The notes: a model not told the origin generated them from the letters alone. A stretch of DNA of 64,000 nucleotides from Bifidobacterium ramosum (GCF_009299505.1 NZ_WBSM01000013.1:1-64000); one strand, 5' to 3'; counted from the first letter of the stretch, positions 32,043 to 41,250 are shown. A program made the numbers and translations.

Positions 32043-34256
32043 ATGAAGTTCACTGACGGCTACTGGTGCGTCCGCCCGCATGTGCAGCGCGCGGCGAGCG
32101 AGGAGACCTACCGGATCACGACCACGGCATACGGCGGCGGCGATGACGCGTCCGCACTGCGCGCGCTGGTGCCGAGCACGAGGATCCTGTCGGTCGGCCA
32201 TACCATGAACCTCGCCACGTTCACCATTACCGTGTCGTCGCCGATGGAGGGCGTCGCGCGCGTGAACATCGAACGCTGGCGCGGCGAATCCGTCGGCCAG
32301 GGCTTCCCGATCGTCCCCGGCGACGATGCATCGGTCGGTGTCGCCGCCATCGACGAAACGACCGGCGACGGCACGCTGACCACCGGCGACCTCAAGGTTG
32401 CCATCGCCAAGGGCACGCCGTTCTCCATGGATTTCCTTGGGTTGCACACGGCCGCGGGTGCGCCGGGCGCTGCGGCTGCCGCGGACGCCACCGCAGCCGA
32501 AACCCCGCTCACCGCCGCCAACGGCCGTGCCATCGCCCACTTCACGCTCGACCCCGACGCACCCGTCGCCAGCGACCCGGTCGGCGAGTTCGGTGCGAGC
32601 GAAACCGGCCGCGCCGCCGACGAGTCCGACCGCTACATGCGCGTTCAACTGCACCTCGGCGTCGGCGAAAACGTGTACGGCTTCGGCGAACACTTCGGCC
32701 CGTTCGTCAAGAACGGCCAGTCCATCGACGTATGGAACTCGGACGGCGGCACGCAAAGCGAGCAGGCGTACAAGAACGTCCCGTTCTACTTCACCAACCG
32801 CGGCTACGGTGTCCTCGTCAACCACCGCGGTCACGTGTCGTTCGAAGTCGGCACCGAAAACGCGGCGGCCGTCCAGTTCTCCGTCCCGGGTGAATCGATT
32901 GAGTTCTTCGTCATTCGCGGCGACAATCCCAAGCAAATACTGAACCGCTACACCGCGCTCACCGGCCGTCCGCCGATCGTGCCGGAATGGAGCTACGGCC
33001 TGTGGCTGTCCACCTCGTTCACCACGGACTACGACGAGCAGACCGTCTCCGAAATGGTCATGCGCATGCGCGACCTCGACATCCCGCTCAGCGCCTTCCA
33101 CTACGACTGCTTCTGGATGAAGCCGTTCCAGCTGTGCGACTTCACGTGGGACGAGGATCAGTTCCCGAACCCGACCGCCATGCTCAAGCGGTTCCACGAC
33201 GAATTCGGCCTGCACATCTGCGTGTGGACGAACCCGTACATCGGCCAGGAATCCGCCGTCTACGACGAGGCCGCAGCCGCCGGCTACCTGCTCAGGAGAG
33301 ATGACGGCAAGGTCTGGCGCACCGACATGTGGGAGTCCGGCATGGGCATCATCGACGTGACCAACCCGGACGCGCGCGCATGGTACAAGGGCAAGATCAA
33401 GGGGCTGCTGCGGCAGGGCGTCGACGCGATCAAGACCGACTTCGGCGAACGCATCCCGTCGCGCGGCGTCGTCTGGCACGACGGCACCGACCCGGCGCTC
33501 ATGCACAACTGGTTCACGCAGCTGTACAACCAGATCGTGTTCGAGGCGATCACCGAGGAGCGCGGCGAAGGCGAAGCGGTGCTGTACGCGCGCTCGGCCA
33601 CGGTCGGCGGCCAGATGGAACCCGTGCACTGGGGCGGCGACTGCGAGTCCACGTTCGAGGCGATGGCGCAGAGCCTGCGCGGCGGCCTGTCGCTGCTGAG
33701 CTCCGGCTTCGGCTACTGGAGCCATGACATCGGCGGCTTCGAGGACACCGTGCCCGACTCCGACGTGTACAAGCGCTGGGTGGCGTTCGGCCTGCTCAGC
33801 TCGCACTCGCGTCTGCACGGCTCGCGCCTGTACCGCGTGCCGTGGCTGTTCGACGACTGGGATCGCGAGCACGGGCGTGAGATTCCGGCCGGGCAGAGCG
33901 CGGTCGAGGTGCTGCGTGAGTTCACCAAGCTCAAGCAGAGGCTCCTGCCGTATCTGGTGCGGTGCGGCGAGGAGGCGCACGAACATGGCACGCCGATCAT
34001 GCGCCCGATGTTCATGGAGTTTCCCGACGATCCGGCTGCGTGGCAGCTCGACCGGCAGTACATGTTCGGGCCCGACCTGCTCGTCGCGCCCGTGTTCTCG
34101 CGGGCCGGCGACGTCGAGTACTACCTGCCGGCGGGGCGCTGGACGAACTGGTTCACCGGCGAGGTCGTGGAGCTTGCGGCCGGCGCGTGGCGGCGTGAGA
34201 CGGGCGTCGGGTTCGACTATGTGCCGCTGTGGGTGCGCGGGGACGCGCAGTTCTGA
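32043..34256 (+). CDS. GH31 alpha-xylosidase, YicI-like
   Basis: Retaining alpha-glycosidase, 737 aa, cytoplasmic. It matches the YicI pattern closely: FHYDCFWMKPFQLCDFTWDE, ICVWTNPYIGQESAVY, nucleophile Asp466 in KTDFGERIP, acid/base Asp533 in WGGDCESTFE, then SGFGYWSHDIGGFED. These favour alpha-xylosidase over maltase. The ATG at 32043 follows AAAGGAG; the long in-frame extension is rejected. An Ala/Pro-rich insert near residue 140 interrupts the N-terminal domain. Alpha-xylosyl ends point to xyloglucan fragments (inference). A 112-nt palindromic repeat lies downstream. Confidence 0.9.
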   Translation: MKFTDGYWCVRPHVQRAASEETYRITTTAYGGGDDASALRALVPSTRILSVGHTMNLATFTITVSSPMEGVARVNIERWRGESVGQGFPIVPGDDASVGVAAIDETTGDGTLTTGDLKVAIAKGTPFSMDFLGLHTAAGAPGAAAAADATAAETPLTAANGRAIAHFTLDPDAPVASDPVGEFGASETGRAADESDRYMRVQLHLGVGENVYGFGEHFGPFVKNGQSIDVWNSDGGTQSEQAYKNVPFYFTNRGYGVLVNHRGHVSFEVGTENAAAVQFSVPGESIEFFVIRGDNPKQILNRYTALTGRPPIVPEWSYGLWLSTSFTTDYDEQTVSEMVMRMRDLDIPLSAFHYDCFWMKPFQLCDFTWDEDQFPNPTAMLKRFHDEFGLHICVWTNPYIGQESAVYDEAAAAGYLLRRDDGKVWRTDMWESGMGIIDVTNPDARAWYKGKIKGLLRQGVDAIKTDFGERIPSRGVVWHDGTDPALMHNWFTQLYNQIVFEAITEERGEGEAVLYARSATVGGQMEPVHWGGDCESTFEAMAQSLRGGLSLLSSGFGYWSHDIGGFEDTVPDSDVYKRWVAFGLLSSHSRLHGSRLYRVPWLFDDWDREHGREIPAGQSAVEVLREFTKLKQRLLPYLVRCGEEAHEHGTPIMRPMFMEFPDDPAAWQLDRQYMFGPDLLVAPVFSRAGDVEYYLPAGRWTNWFTGEVVELAAGAWRRETGVGFDYVPLWVRGDAQF

Positions 34257-34272
34257 GGGGCGGCGCGTGAGG

Positions 34273-34384
34273 CGACACGCCGGAGGAGTGATCACGACAC
34301 GCACGATGTGTTTTCGGGATCGGCTGTAGATGGCCGATGTGCGGAACGTATCGGGTGTGTCGTGATCACATGATCGGCGTGTCG
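34273..34384. repeat. 112-nt palindromic repeat (PAL4), copy A
   Basis: Starts CGACACGCCGG and ends CGGCGTGTCG. Inner arms TGATCACGACACGC and GCGTGTCGTGATCA-like, innermost GATCGGC/GCCGAT. It fills the gap between the GH31 and GH36 genes. The right inner arm has the variant GGGTGTGTCG. Confidence 0.92.
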
Positions 34385-34439
34385 CCCGCGATATGACGGA
34401 CGTGACCGACGTGACAGAAGCCATGACATAAGGAGACCA

Positions 34440-36665
34440 ATGATGTTTGACCAAGGACCTCACGCGGTGCTGCGTGGTGGCGGCGTATGCGTGATACTCA
34501 AGACCCCGGCGGACGACATGCCGCAGGTGGAGTACTGGGGACGTGACGTCGCCGGTTCGGCGGACGGCTGCCCGCTCAGCGAGTCCGCGCTTGCCGCGCT
34601 CGACGCGATGACCCTCAAGGACACGCCGCCGAATAAGCCGGACGCCGCATGGCGCCCGTCGCTCATCCCGCAGGGAGCGGAAGGCTGGGCCGGACGCGCC
34701 GGACTCGAGGCGAGTCGCGGCGACCGACCGGTCTACGCGCGCTGGACGCACGTCGAGACCATCGCTGATCAGTCATCGATCACCGTCACCGCAACGGACG
34801 ACGTCAACGGACTGCGTCTGATCGCAGCATTGCGCATCACCGCATCTGGGCTGGTCATCGCACGGCATACGATCACCAATACGGCCGATCCAGTCGCCGA
34901 CCAGTCAGTCGCGCAGACCGTTGCGAACGCGGCCGAACCACTGTCCGTCAACTGGCTCGACGCCACCCTGCCCATGCCGAAACGCGTCGATACGCTCACC
35001 CAGTTCACCGGTCGCTGGCCGCTCGAAAAGCAACCCGCCACCGCCGCGCTGCCGGTCGGCTCGGTCACGCGCGACTGCCGCCGCGGCAAGACCGGGCACG
35101 ACAGCCCATGGATGTTCATCGCTTCAGTCGGCACGCCGCGCTCGCAGTCGGGCGAGATCTGGGCCTGTCATCTCGCGTGGAGTGGCAACCAGACGTACCG
35201 TGTCGACAATCTGCCCGCGCATGAACCGATGCTCGGTGCGGGCGAACTGCTCGGACCGGGCGAGGTGCGGCTCGCGCCCGGCGAAAGCTACACCGCGCCG
35301 GAAGTGTGCTTCTCCTACTCGTCGCGCGGATTGGACGGCATCGCGGACCGCTTCCACGACTGGCTGCGCTCGCTGCCGGGGCATGTGGACGTCACGGCCA
35401 AGCCGCGTCCGTTCACGCTCAACACGTGGGAGGCCGTGTATTTCAACCACGACGAGGCGACGCTCAAACGACTCGCCGATCGCGCGGCCGAGGTCGGCGT
35501 GGAACGGTTCGTGCTCGACGACGGCTGGTTCCACGAGCGCCGCGACGACACGCGCGGGCTCGGCGACTGGGTGGTCGATCCGGAGGTGTGGCCGGCCGGG
35601 CTTGACGGTCTGGCCGCGCACGTGCACGGCCTCGGCATGGAGTTCGGCCTGTGGTTCGAGCCGGAGATGGTCAACCTCGACTCCGATCTGGCACGTGAGC
35701 ACCCGGATTGGATACTTGCCGCACCTGAAGCGGTTCCGTGTAGGGAGGACCTGTCATATCGCACGCAGTACGTACTCGATCTCGCCAATCCGGACGCGTA
35801 TGCACACGTGCGCGATCAGATGGCCGCGCTGGTCGAACGGCTCGGCGTGGACTATATCAAGTGGGATCACAACCGCGAGGTCACCGAGCCGATGCACGAC
35901 GGACACTTCGGCTTGCACGAGCAGACCGAAGCCTGCTATCGCCTGTTCGACGAACTGAAATCACGGTTCCCTGGGCTCGAGATCGAAAGCTGCTCGTCCG
36001 GCGGTGCACGCACCGACGCGGGCATCCTGCAGCACGCCGACCGCATCTGGGCGTCCGATTCCAACGATCCGCGCGACCGCGTCGACATTCAGCGCTGGAC
36101 CGAACTCATTGTGCCGCCCGAAATGATCGGCGCGCACGTCGGCCCGTCGCCTGCGCATTCCACGGCCCGTGCCACCGACCTGAGCTACCGTGCGGCGATC
36201 TCCTTAACCGGTTGCTCCGGATTCGAGTGGAACATCCTCGAATGCACGGACGCCGAGATCGACGTGCTGAAATCGTTCGTCGCACTGTACAAGGAGCTGC
36301 GCAGACTGCTGCACACCGGCCGCGTGATGCACGCCGACCTGAAGGACCCGTCGTTGCGGGCGCGCGGTGTGGTGAACGACGACCGCACGCACGCCGTATG
36401 GGTCGTCGCCACCACCGACAACATCCGCGACTGGCTGGCCGAGCGGCTGCCCGTGACCGGACTTGACCCGGCACGCACCTATCGCGTGCGGATGCGGCGC
36501 GAGATCGGCGAATCGCACTGGGGATGGGTGACGCCGCAATGGCTCACCGCCGCGCAGGAGGACGGCGGATTCATTGCGCCTGGACTGCTGCTCGGCAGCG
36601 TCGGGCTGCAACTGCCGAACCTGTGGCCGATGCAGGCGATCGTACTTGAGTTCGAGGCGATCTGA
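34440..36665 (+). CDS. GH36 alpha-galactosidase, second paralogue
   Basis: 741 aa, intracellular. Nucleophile Asp476 in KWDHNR and acid/base Asp540 in ASDSNDP, after ESCSSGGARTD. WEAVYFNHDEATL and LDDGWFHERRDDTRGLGDW match the first GH36 gene. Start ATG at 34440 or 34443, after AAGGAG. It lacks the ESVESA insert of the paralogue. Location in the mannan-type cluster suggests removal of galactose branches from galactomannan fragments. Codon 589 is the rare TTA, which forms part of an internal TTAACCGGTT. Confidence 0.92.
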   Translation: MMFDQGPHAVLRGGGVCVILKTPADDMPQVEYWGRDVAGSADGCPLSESALAALDAMTLKDTPPNKPDAAWRPSLIPQGAEGWAGRAGLEASRGDRPVYARWTHVETIADQSSITVTATDDVNGLRLIAALRITASGLVIARHTITNTADPVADQSVAQTVANAAEPLSVNWLDATLPMPKRVDTLTQFTGRWPLEKQPATAALPVGSVTRDCRRGKTGHDSPWMFIASVGTPRSQSGEIWACHLAWSGNQTYRVDNLPAHEPMLGAGELLGPGEVRLAPGESYTAPEVCFSYSSRGLDGIADRFHDWLRSLPGHVDVTAKPRPFTLNTWEAVYFNHDEATLKRLADRAAEVGVERFVLDDGWFHERRDDTRGLGDWVVDPEVWPAGLDGLAAHVHGLGMEFGLWFEPEMVNLDSDLAREHPDWILAAPEAVPCREDLSYRTQYVLDLANPDAYAHVRDQMAALVERLGVDYIKWDHNREVTEPMHDGHFGLHEQTEACYRLFDELKSRFPGLEIESCSSGGARTDAGILQHADRIWASDSNDPRDRVDIQRWTELIVPPEMIGAHVGPSPAHSTARATDLSYRAAISLTGCSGFEWNILECTDAEIDVLKSFVALYKELRRLLHTGRVMHADLKDPSLRARGVVNDDRTHAVWVVATTDNIRDWLAERLPVTGLDPARTYRVRMRREIGESHWGWVTPQWLTAAQEDGGFIAPGLLLGSVGLQLPNLWPMQAIVLEFEAI
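36204..36215. promoter_or_regulatory. operator-like TTAACCGGTTGC inside the GH36 gene
   Basis: Ten of twelve bases match the operator. The Leu codon used is TTA, unusual in this GC-rich DNA. It could be an auxiliary LacI site for looping or a chance match. Confidence 0.4.
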
Positions 36666-36693
36666 GCGGCGGTCGGGCGGGCGGCGCGCGCAG

Positions 36694-36805
36694 CGACACG
36701 CCGGCGGAGTGATCACGACACGCACGATGCGATTTCGGAATCGGCTGCATATGGCCGATGTGCGGAACGCATCAAGCGTGTCGTGATCACATGGCCGGCG
36801 TGTCG
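36694..36805. repeat. PAL4 copy B
   Basis: 112 nt, same ends and same orientation as copy A, between the GH36 and GH26 genes. Outer CGACACGCCGGC/GCCGGCGTGTCG and inner TGATCACGACACGC/GCGTGTCGTGATCA are both fully paired. Confidence 0.93.
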
Positions 36806-36854
36806 CAGCCAATCCGCCGCCACGCCGCCGTCATCAACAGCAAAGGAGCATCAC

Positions 36855-37997
36855 ATGACCACCCCCGTGGACCCGCAACTCACCCCGCGCACCCGTGCGC
36901 TGTTCGACGCCCTGCACGCCCACGCCGGCGAATTCGCCATGTTCGGCCATCAAGGCGACACCTCCGCCCACCACACCACGGACGCCGACTCCGACACGCT
37001 CGCCGTCACCGGCTCATACCCCGCCGTGTGGGGCGCCGACCTCGGCCGCATCGAACTCGGCTGGGACGAGAACATCGACCACGTGCCGTTCGCCGACATC
37101 CGCAGCGAAGCCCGCCGCGCAGTCGAACTCGGCGCGATCGTCACATTCAGCTGGCATTCGGTCAATCCGATCACCGGAGGCGGCTACGGCGACAACCTTG
37201 CCCCCGAATCGGTCGCGGCGGTGCTGCCCGGCGGCGCGCATCACGACAAGTACATCGGCTGGCTCGACCATCTCGCCGACTTCCTGCTGAGCGTGCGCGA
37301 CGCCGCCGGCGAGCCGATCCCGATCGTCTTCCGCCCGTTCCATGAGCATACCGGCGACTGGTTCTGGTGGTGTCCCGGCTCGCCCGCGCAGCCGACCGAC
37401 ACCACGCCGGAACAGTTCGCCGCGCTGTGGCGCATGACCATCGAGTACCTGCGCGATGTGCGTGGCGTGCATCATGTGCTGTACGCCTATTCGCCCGATC
37501 GCAGCCGCATCGACATGACCGACGACGAGACGCTCGAGGCCGGCTATCTGCGCGGCTATCCGGGCGACGAATACGTCGACGTGCTCGGACTCGACGACTA
37601 CTGGGACATCGACCGCCCGCTTTCCGGTCCGGAAGCGGCCGATCCGCGCGAACGCCACGACAAGTTCGTGCGCATTCTCACGTTGATCGGGCGGCTCGGC
37701 AAGGAACGCGGGCGGCTGGCGGCGGTTACGGAGGTTGGGTCGCCGCGTGAGTTCGCGGCTGCGTACGGCGACGATCCGAACACGCCGTGGACGACGTTCC
37801 TGCTGAGCGCCGCGAAGGCGAACGAGTACACACGCCGCGCGCTGTGGTACCTGCCGTGGTGCAATTTCGACGGGGCGGAGGACACCGGCGCGTATGGCAC
37901 GCCGACCGTGGACTCGCCGTACGCCGAGGATTTCCGCAGGTTCGTGCGCGATGATTTCATGCGGTTGGCGGATACGCTGCCGGATATGTATGTGTGA
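36855..37997 (+). CDS. GH26 beta-mannanase / exo-mannanase
   Basis: Retaining endo- or exo-beta-1,4-mannanase, 380 aa, single catalytic domain with no signal peptide or binding module, so it probably works on imported manno-oligosaccharides. Acid/base Glu164 in FRPFHEHTGDWFWW and nucleophile Glu293 in VTEVGSP match GH26. Other marks are FGHQGDTSAHHT near the N terminus and FSWHSVNPITGG. The start follows AAAGGAG at 36855. Flanked on both sides by PAL4 repeats. Other GH26 activities such as beta-1,3-xylanase cannot be fully excluded. Confidence 0.88.
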   Translation: MTTPVDPQLTPRTRALFDALHAHAGEFAMFGHQGDTSAHHTTDADSDTLAVTGSYPAVWGADLGRIELGWDENIDHVPFADIRSEARRAVELGAIVTFSWHSVNPITGGGYGDNLAPESVAAVLPGGAHHDKYIGWLDHLADFLLSVRDAAGEPIPIVFRPFHEHTGDWFWWCPGSPAQPTDTTPEQFAALWRMTIEYLRDVRGVHHVLYAYSPDRSRIDMTDDETLEAGYLRGYPGDEYVDVLGLDDYWDIDRPLSGPEAADPRERHDKFVRILTLIGRLGKERGRLAAVTEVGSPREFAAAYGDDPNTPWTTFLLSAAKANEYTRRALWYLPWCNFDGAEDTGAYGTPTVDSPYAEDFRRFVRDDFMRLADTLPDMYV

Positions 37998-38012
37998 TGT
38001 TGTGTGGTTGTG

Positions 38013-38124
38013 CGACACGCCGGTGGGGTGATCACGACACGCTTGATGTGTTTTCGGGATCGGCTTGATACGGCCGATGTGCGGAACGTATCGAGCGTGT
38101 CGTGATCACTTGATCGGCGTGTCG
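38013..38124. repeat. PAL4 copy C
   Basis: 112 nt, same orientation, between the GH26 and serine hydrolase genes. It has a CTTGATG/CGTATCGAG arm variant relative to copy B. Confidence 0.93.
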
Positions 38125-38143
38125 TCGAGCGTAGAAGGGGGAT

Positions 38144-39427
38144 ATGACCATGACCAATGAACTCATTCAGGACGCGATGGACCGGGCGGTCGATCGCGGC
38201 GAGATCGCCGGCGCGACGATGCTGGCCGTGCGGCATGGCGAGGAACGATGGCAGGCCAGCGCCGGCATGCGCAATATCGAGCGCGGCGAGGCGATGACCC
38301 GCGACACGATCTTCCGCCTGTATTCGCAGAGCAAACCGGTGACCGGCACGGCCGCGATGATGCTCGTCGAACGCGGACTGCTCGATCTCGCGGCGCCGGT
38401 GAGCGAGTATCTGCCGGGATTCAAGGGGCAGCGCGTCACCACGGAGTTCGCGGACGATCGTTCGGCGGGCGACTGGCTGACCAACGACATCCCGACCGAT
38501 CAGGCTGGCTCAACCGGTTCAGTTATCGGCGACGGTGAACGCACCGTGCCGGCCGAGCGCGAGGTCACCGTCAAGGATCTGCTCACCATGACCTCGGGCC
38601 TGCCGTACGGCGACGCGAACTTCGAGGCCGGGCGCCTCGTCGGCAAGGTCTTCGACGAACTCGACGCGCGGCTGCACGGGCCGCATCCGATGGGCACGGT
38701 CGAACTGGCGAACCGGCTCGGCGGCTGCCCGCTGCGGTTCCAGCCGGGCTCGCGCTGGATGTACGGCACGAGCGCGGACGTGATCGGCGCGATCGTCGAG
38801 GTCGTGAGCGGACGGCGGTTCGGCGACTTCCTGCGCGACGAACTGTTCGAGCCGCTCGGCATGCGCGACACCGCGTTCTACGTGCCGGCCGATCGGATCG
38901 ATCGTCTGGCGGCGGTGTACGACAATCCCGACAATCCGATCGACCCGGCAAACGCGGGCGGCCCTCTGCGTGAGATCGTCACCGATCATCTCGGCGTGCC
39001 ATACGCGGCGACCGAGGACCCGGCATATCAGGCTGGCGGCGCGGGGCTGCGCTCCACCGTCGACGACTTCGCGCGGTTCGGGCAGATGCTACTCGGCGGC
39101 GGCGAACTGGACGGCGTGCGCGTGCTGCAGCCGGCGACCGTGCGCATGATGACGTCCGGGGCGCTGTTCGCGCGGCATTACCCGGATTTCGAGGGTTGGC
39201 AGCCAGGGTGCAACTACAACACGTTCATGCGCATCGTGGAGGAACCGGGGAAGTCGACGATGATCTCGCGCGTCGGCGAATACGGCTGGGACGGGTGGCT
39301 CGGCACGTACTTCAGCAACGATCCGGCGACGGGAACGACGTTCCTGTTCATGATTCAGCTGACCAACGCGGGGACGATCGCGGTGACGCGGAAGGTGAAG
39401 AACATCGTGAACGCGCATCTGGAGTGA
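38144..39427 (+). CDS. beta-lactamase-fold serine hydrolase / esterase
   Basis: 427 aa, class C beta-lactamase/EstB-like fold. The catalytic SxxK (Ser61, Lys64) is in RLYSQSKPVTG, and a Tyr motif in WMYGTSADVIG. No signal peptide, so a cell-wall or antibiotic role is unlikely. In this cluster a sugar-ester hydrolase is plausible, for example a deacetylase for acetylated mannan (inference). The start at 38144 follows AAGGGGG. The stop codon touches PAL4 copy D. Confidence 0.8.
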   Translation: MTMTNELIQDAMDRAVDRGEIAGATMLAVRHGEERWQASAGMRNIERGEAMTRDTIFRLYSQSKPVTGTAAMMLVERGLLDLAAPVSEYLPGFKGQRVTTEFADDRSAGDWLTNDIPTDQAGSTGSVIGDGERTVPAEREVTVKDLLTMTSGLPYGDANFEAGRLVGKVFDELDARLHGPHPMGTVELANRLGGCPLRFQPGSRWMYGTSADVIGAIVEVVSGRRFGDFLRDELFEPLGMRDTAFYVPADRIDRLAAVYDNPDNPIDPANAGGPLREIVTDHLGVPYAATEDPAYQAGGAGLRSTVDDFARFGQMLLGGGELDGVRVLQPATVRMMTSGALFARHYPDFEGWQPGCNYNTFMRIVEEPGKSTMISRVGEYGWDGWLGTYFSNDPATGTTFLFMIQLTNAGTIAVTRKVKNIVNAHLE

Positions 39428-39539
39428 CGACACGCCGGCCGGGTGATCACGACGCGCTTGATGCGTTTTCCGGATCGGCGGATCGTCGCCGATGTTCGGG
39501 TCGTATCAAGCGTGTCGTGATCAGGTGAGCGGCGTGTCG
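39428..39539. repeat. PAL4 copy D
   Basis: 112 nt, same orientation, immediately after the hydrolase stop codon and before the AGE gene. The most diverged copy in the centre, yet the arms still pair. A further solo GGCGTGTCGC lies at 39572-39581. Confidence 0.92.
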
Positions 39540-39610
39540 CGCGTATCGTCGTCCGCCGGACGGTCCGGACGGCGTGTCGCATCGTCCGTCAGTCGTATGA
39601 TCAGTAATAC

Positions 39611-39622
39611 TTAACCGGTTCA
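39611..39622. promoter_or_regulatory. operator TTAACCGGTTCA upstream of the AGE gene
   Basis: 11 of 12 bases match the palindrome; 26 bases before the start codon, where repressor binding would block transcription or early elongation. Confidence 0.7.
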
Positions 39623-39647
39623 GCGACGACCGACGCAAGGAGATCAT

Positions 39648-40883
39648 ATGACTCAGTACACACTCGACAATCCCGACAACAAGACCTGGCTGAATGCGCA
39701 ACGCGACAGCCTCATGAACTTCGGCCACGCGTTCCCGTCGCCCGGCGGCGGCTCCTACTGGCTCGGCGACGACGGCACGCCGTGGAAGGACCGCAACCGC
39801 GAGACGTGGATCACCTGCCGCATGACGCACGTCTACTCGCTGGCCGCGTTCGTCGGCCATCCGGGGGCCGAGGCGTTGGTCGACGCCGGCCTCAAGGGCC
39901 TCACCGGCGAGCTGCACGACGACGCGAACGGCGGCTGGTACGCGGCCGTCACCCCGGACGGCGGCCATATCGGCACCAAGCAGTGCTACGCGCACGCGTT
40001 CGTGCTGCTCGCCGCGTCGTCCGCCACGCTGCTCGGCCGGCCGGGCGCCGCCGAACTGCTCGCCGACGCACAGCAGGTCTTCCTGAAGCGGTTCTGGGAC
40101 GACGAGATCGGCCTGTCCGTGGACACGTGGAACGAGGACTTCACCGAACTCGATCCGTACCGCGGCCTCAACGCCAACATGCACTCGGTCGAGGCGTTCC
40201 TCGCCGTGGCCGACGTGACCGGCGACGAATCGTGGCGCACGCGCGCCGGCCGCATCATCGACCACGTGCTCGGCTGGGCGTCCGACAACCACTGGCGCAT
40301 CCCCGAGCATTTCCACTCCGACTGGTCGCTCGACCTCGAATGCAACGCCGACAAGAAGGACGACCAGTTCAAGCCGTACGGCGCAACGCCCGGCCACGGC
40401 ATCGAGTGGGCGCGACTGATCACGCAGTACGCGCTGAGCGCGCGTGGTCTTGACGAGACGCGCAAGGCGGAGCTGATCGACGCGGCCGAGCATCTGTTCC
40501 GTCGCGCCGTCGCGGACGGCTGGGACGCGGACGGTGCGCCCGGCATCGTGTACACGACCGACTGGGACGGCAAGCCGGTGGTGCACGACCGCATGCACTG
40601 GACGCTCGCCGAGGCGATCAACACGTCGTCGACGCTGGCGCACGTGACCGGCAAGGCGGAGTACGCCGACTGGTACGCGACGTTCCTGCAGTACGCCGAT
40701 GAGTATGTGATCGATCACGTGCACGGTTCGTGGTTCCACCAGTTGGATCGTGAGAACCACGTGATCGGCACCGTGTGGCCGGGCAAGTCGGATCTGTATC
40801 ACGCGACGCAGTCGATGATGATTCCGCTGGCCGATCCGTCGCTGTCGATCGCCGTCGCCACCGCGCGTGAGTTGCAGCGGTAA
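39648..40883 (+). CDS. AGE-family sugar isomerase, mannose isomerase-like
   Basis: 411-aa (alpha/alpha)6-barrel enzyme of the N-acylglucosamine 2-epimerase superfamily. RMTHVYSLAAFVG, GGWYAAVTPDGG, NANMHSVEAFLAV, RIPEHFHSDW and TPGHGIEWARLITQYA resemble the mannose isomerase/YihS branch more than cellobiose epimerases or renin-binding protein. Predicted reaction: D-mannose to D-fructose, which would feed mannose from GH2/GH26 into the fructose-6-phosphate shunt. The start at 39648 follows AAGGAG. Its own operator lies just upstream. Alternative: mannobiose 2-epimerase. Confidence 0.78.
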   Translation: MTQYTLDNPDNKTWLNAQRDSLMNFGHAFPSPGGGSYWLGDDGTPWKDRNRETWITCRMTHVYSLAAFVGHPGAEALVDAGLKGLTGELHDDANGGWYAAVTPDGGHIGTKQCYAHAFVLLAASSATLLGRPGAAELLADAQQVFLKRFWDDEIGLSVDTWNEDFTELDPYRGLNANMHSVEAFLAVADVTGDESWRTRAGRIIDHVLGWASDNHWRIPEHFHSDWSLDLECNADKKDDQFKPYGATPGHGIEWARLITQYALSARGLDETRKAELIDAAEHLFRRAVADGWDADGAPGIVYTTDWDGKPVVHDRMHWTLAEAINTSSTLAHVTGKAEYADWYATFLQYADEYVIDHVHGSWFHQLDRENHVIGTVWPGKSDLYHATQSMMIPLADPSLSIAVATARELQR

Positions 40884-40930
40884 GCGCGAGCGCGCGACTG
40901 ACTGACGCGTGCGTGACTGACACATAACGA

Positions 40931-40982
40931 CAACGGACATACAGCCGATACTGACTGCGGAATCGGCTGTATGTCCGTTGAG
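40931..40982. repeat. PAL1 hairpin copy 21
   Basis: CAACGGACATACAGCCGAT pairs with ATCGGCTGTATGTCCGTTG. 50 bases after the AGE stop. The 40884-41336 gap holds four PAL1 copies and no gene. Confidence 0.88.
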
Positions 40983-41061
40983 GGGTGGGTGCATTGAGGA
41001 GTGAGTAGGCGCGATATCGCGCTAAGGGCGCGGCTGAGCTGAGCGTTGATTCGCATTCTGT

Positions 41062-41113
41062 CTAACGGACATACAGCCGATTCGCCCACCTCGATCGGCT
41101 GTATGTCCGTTGA
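41062..41113. repeat. PAL1 hairpin copy 22
   Basis: CTAACGGACATACAGCCGAT pairs with ATCGGCTGTATGTCCGTTG; loop TCGCCCACCTCG-like. Confidence 0.87.
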
Positions 41114-41190
41114 GGAGAGGAGTGCTGACGTAAGGGGCGGATCGGTGTCGCGAGCCACCACTGGACGTCTCTTGGACGCTGTCGTTTTTC

Positions 41191-41244
41191 TCAACGGACA
41201 TACAGTCGAAACCGGCTATGGAATCGGCTGTATGTCCGTTTTTT
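41191..41244 (+). terminator. PAL1 hairpin copy 23 with T-tract
   Basis: CAACGGACATACAGTCGA pairs with TCGGCTGTATGTCCGTT and is followed by a run of Ts (41239-41244). It is the one PAL1 copy that looks like a true intrinsic terminator, though 300 bases past the AGE stop. Confidence 0.65.
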
Positions 41245-41250
41245 GTTGGG

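Noticed and set aside
32025-34751. 908-codon minus-strand frame opposite GH31
   Set aside because: Shadow frame crossing two genes and a repeat; no recognisable domain or ribosome-binding site.
34273-39539. PAL4 copies considered as insertion sequences
   Set aside because: Only 112 nt with no coding capacity and no visible target duplications; a non-autonomous element remains possible but is not shown.
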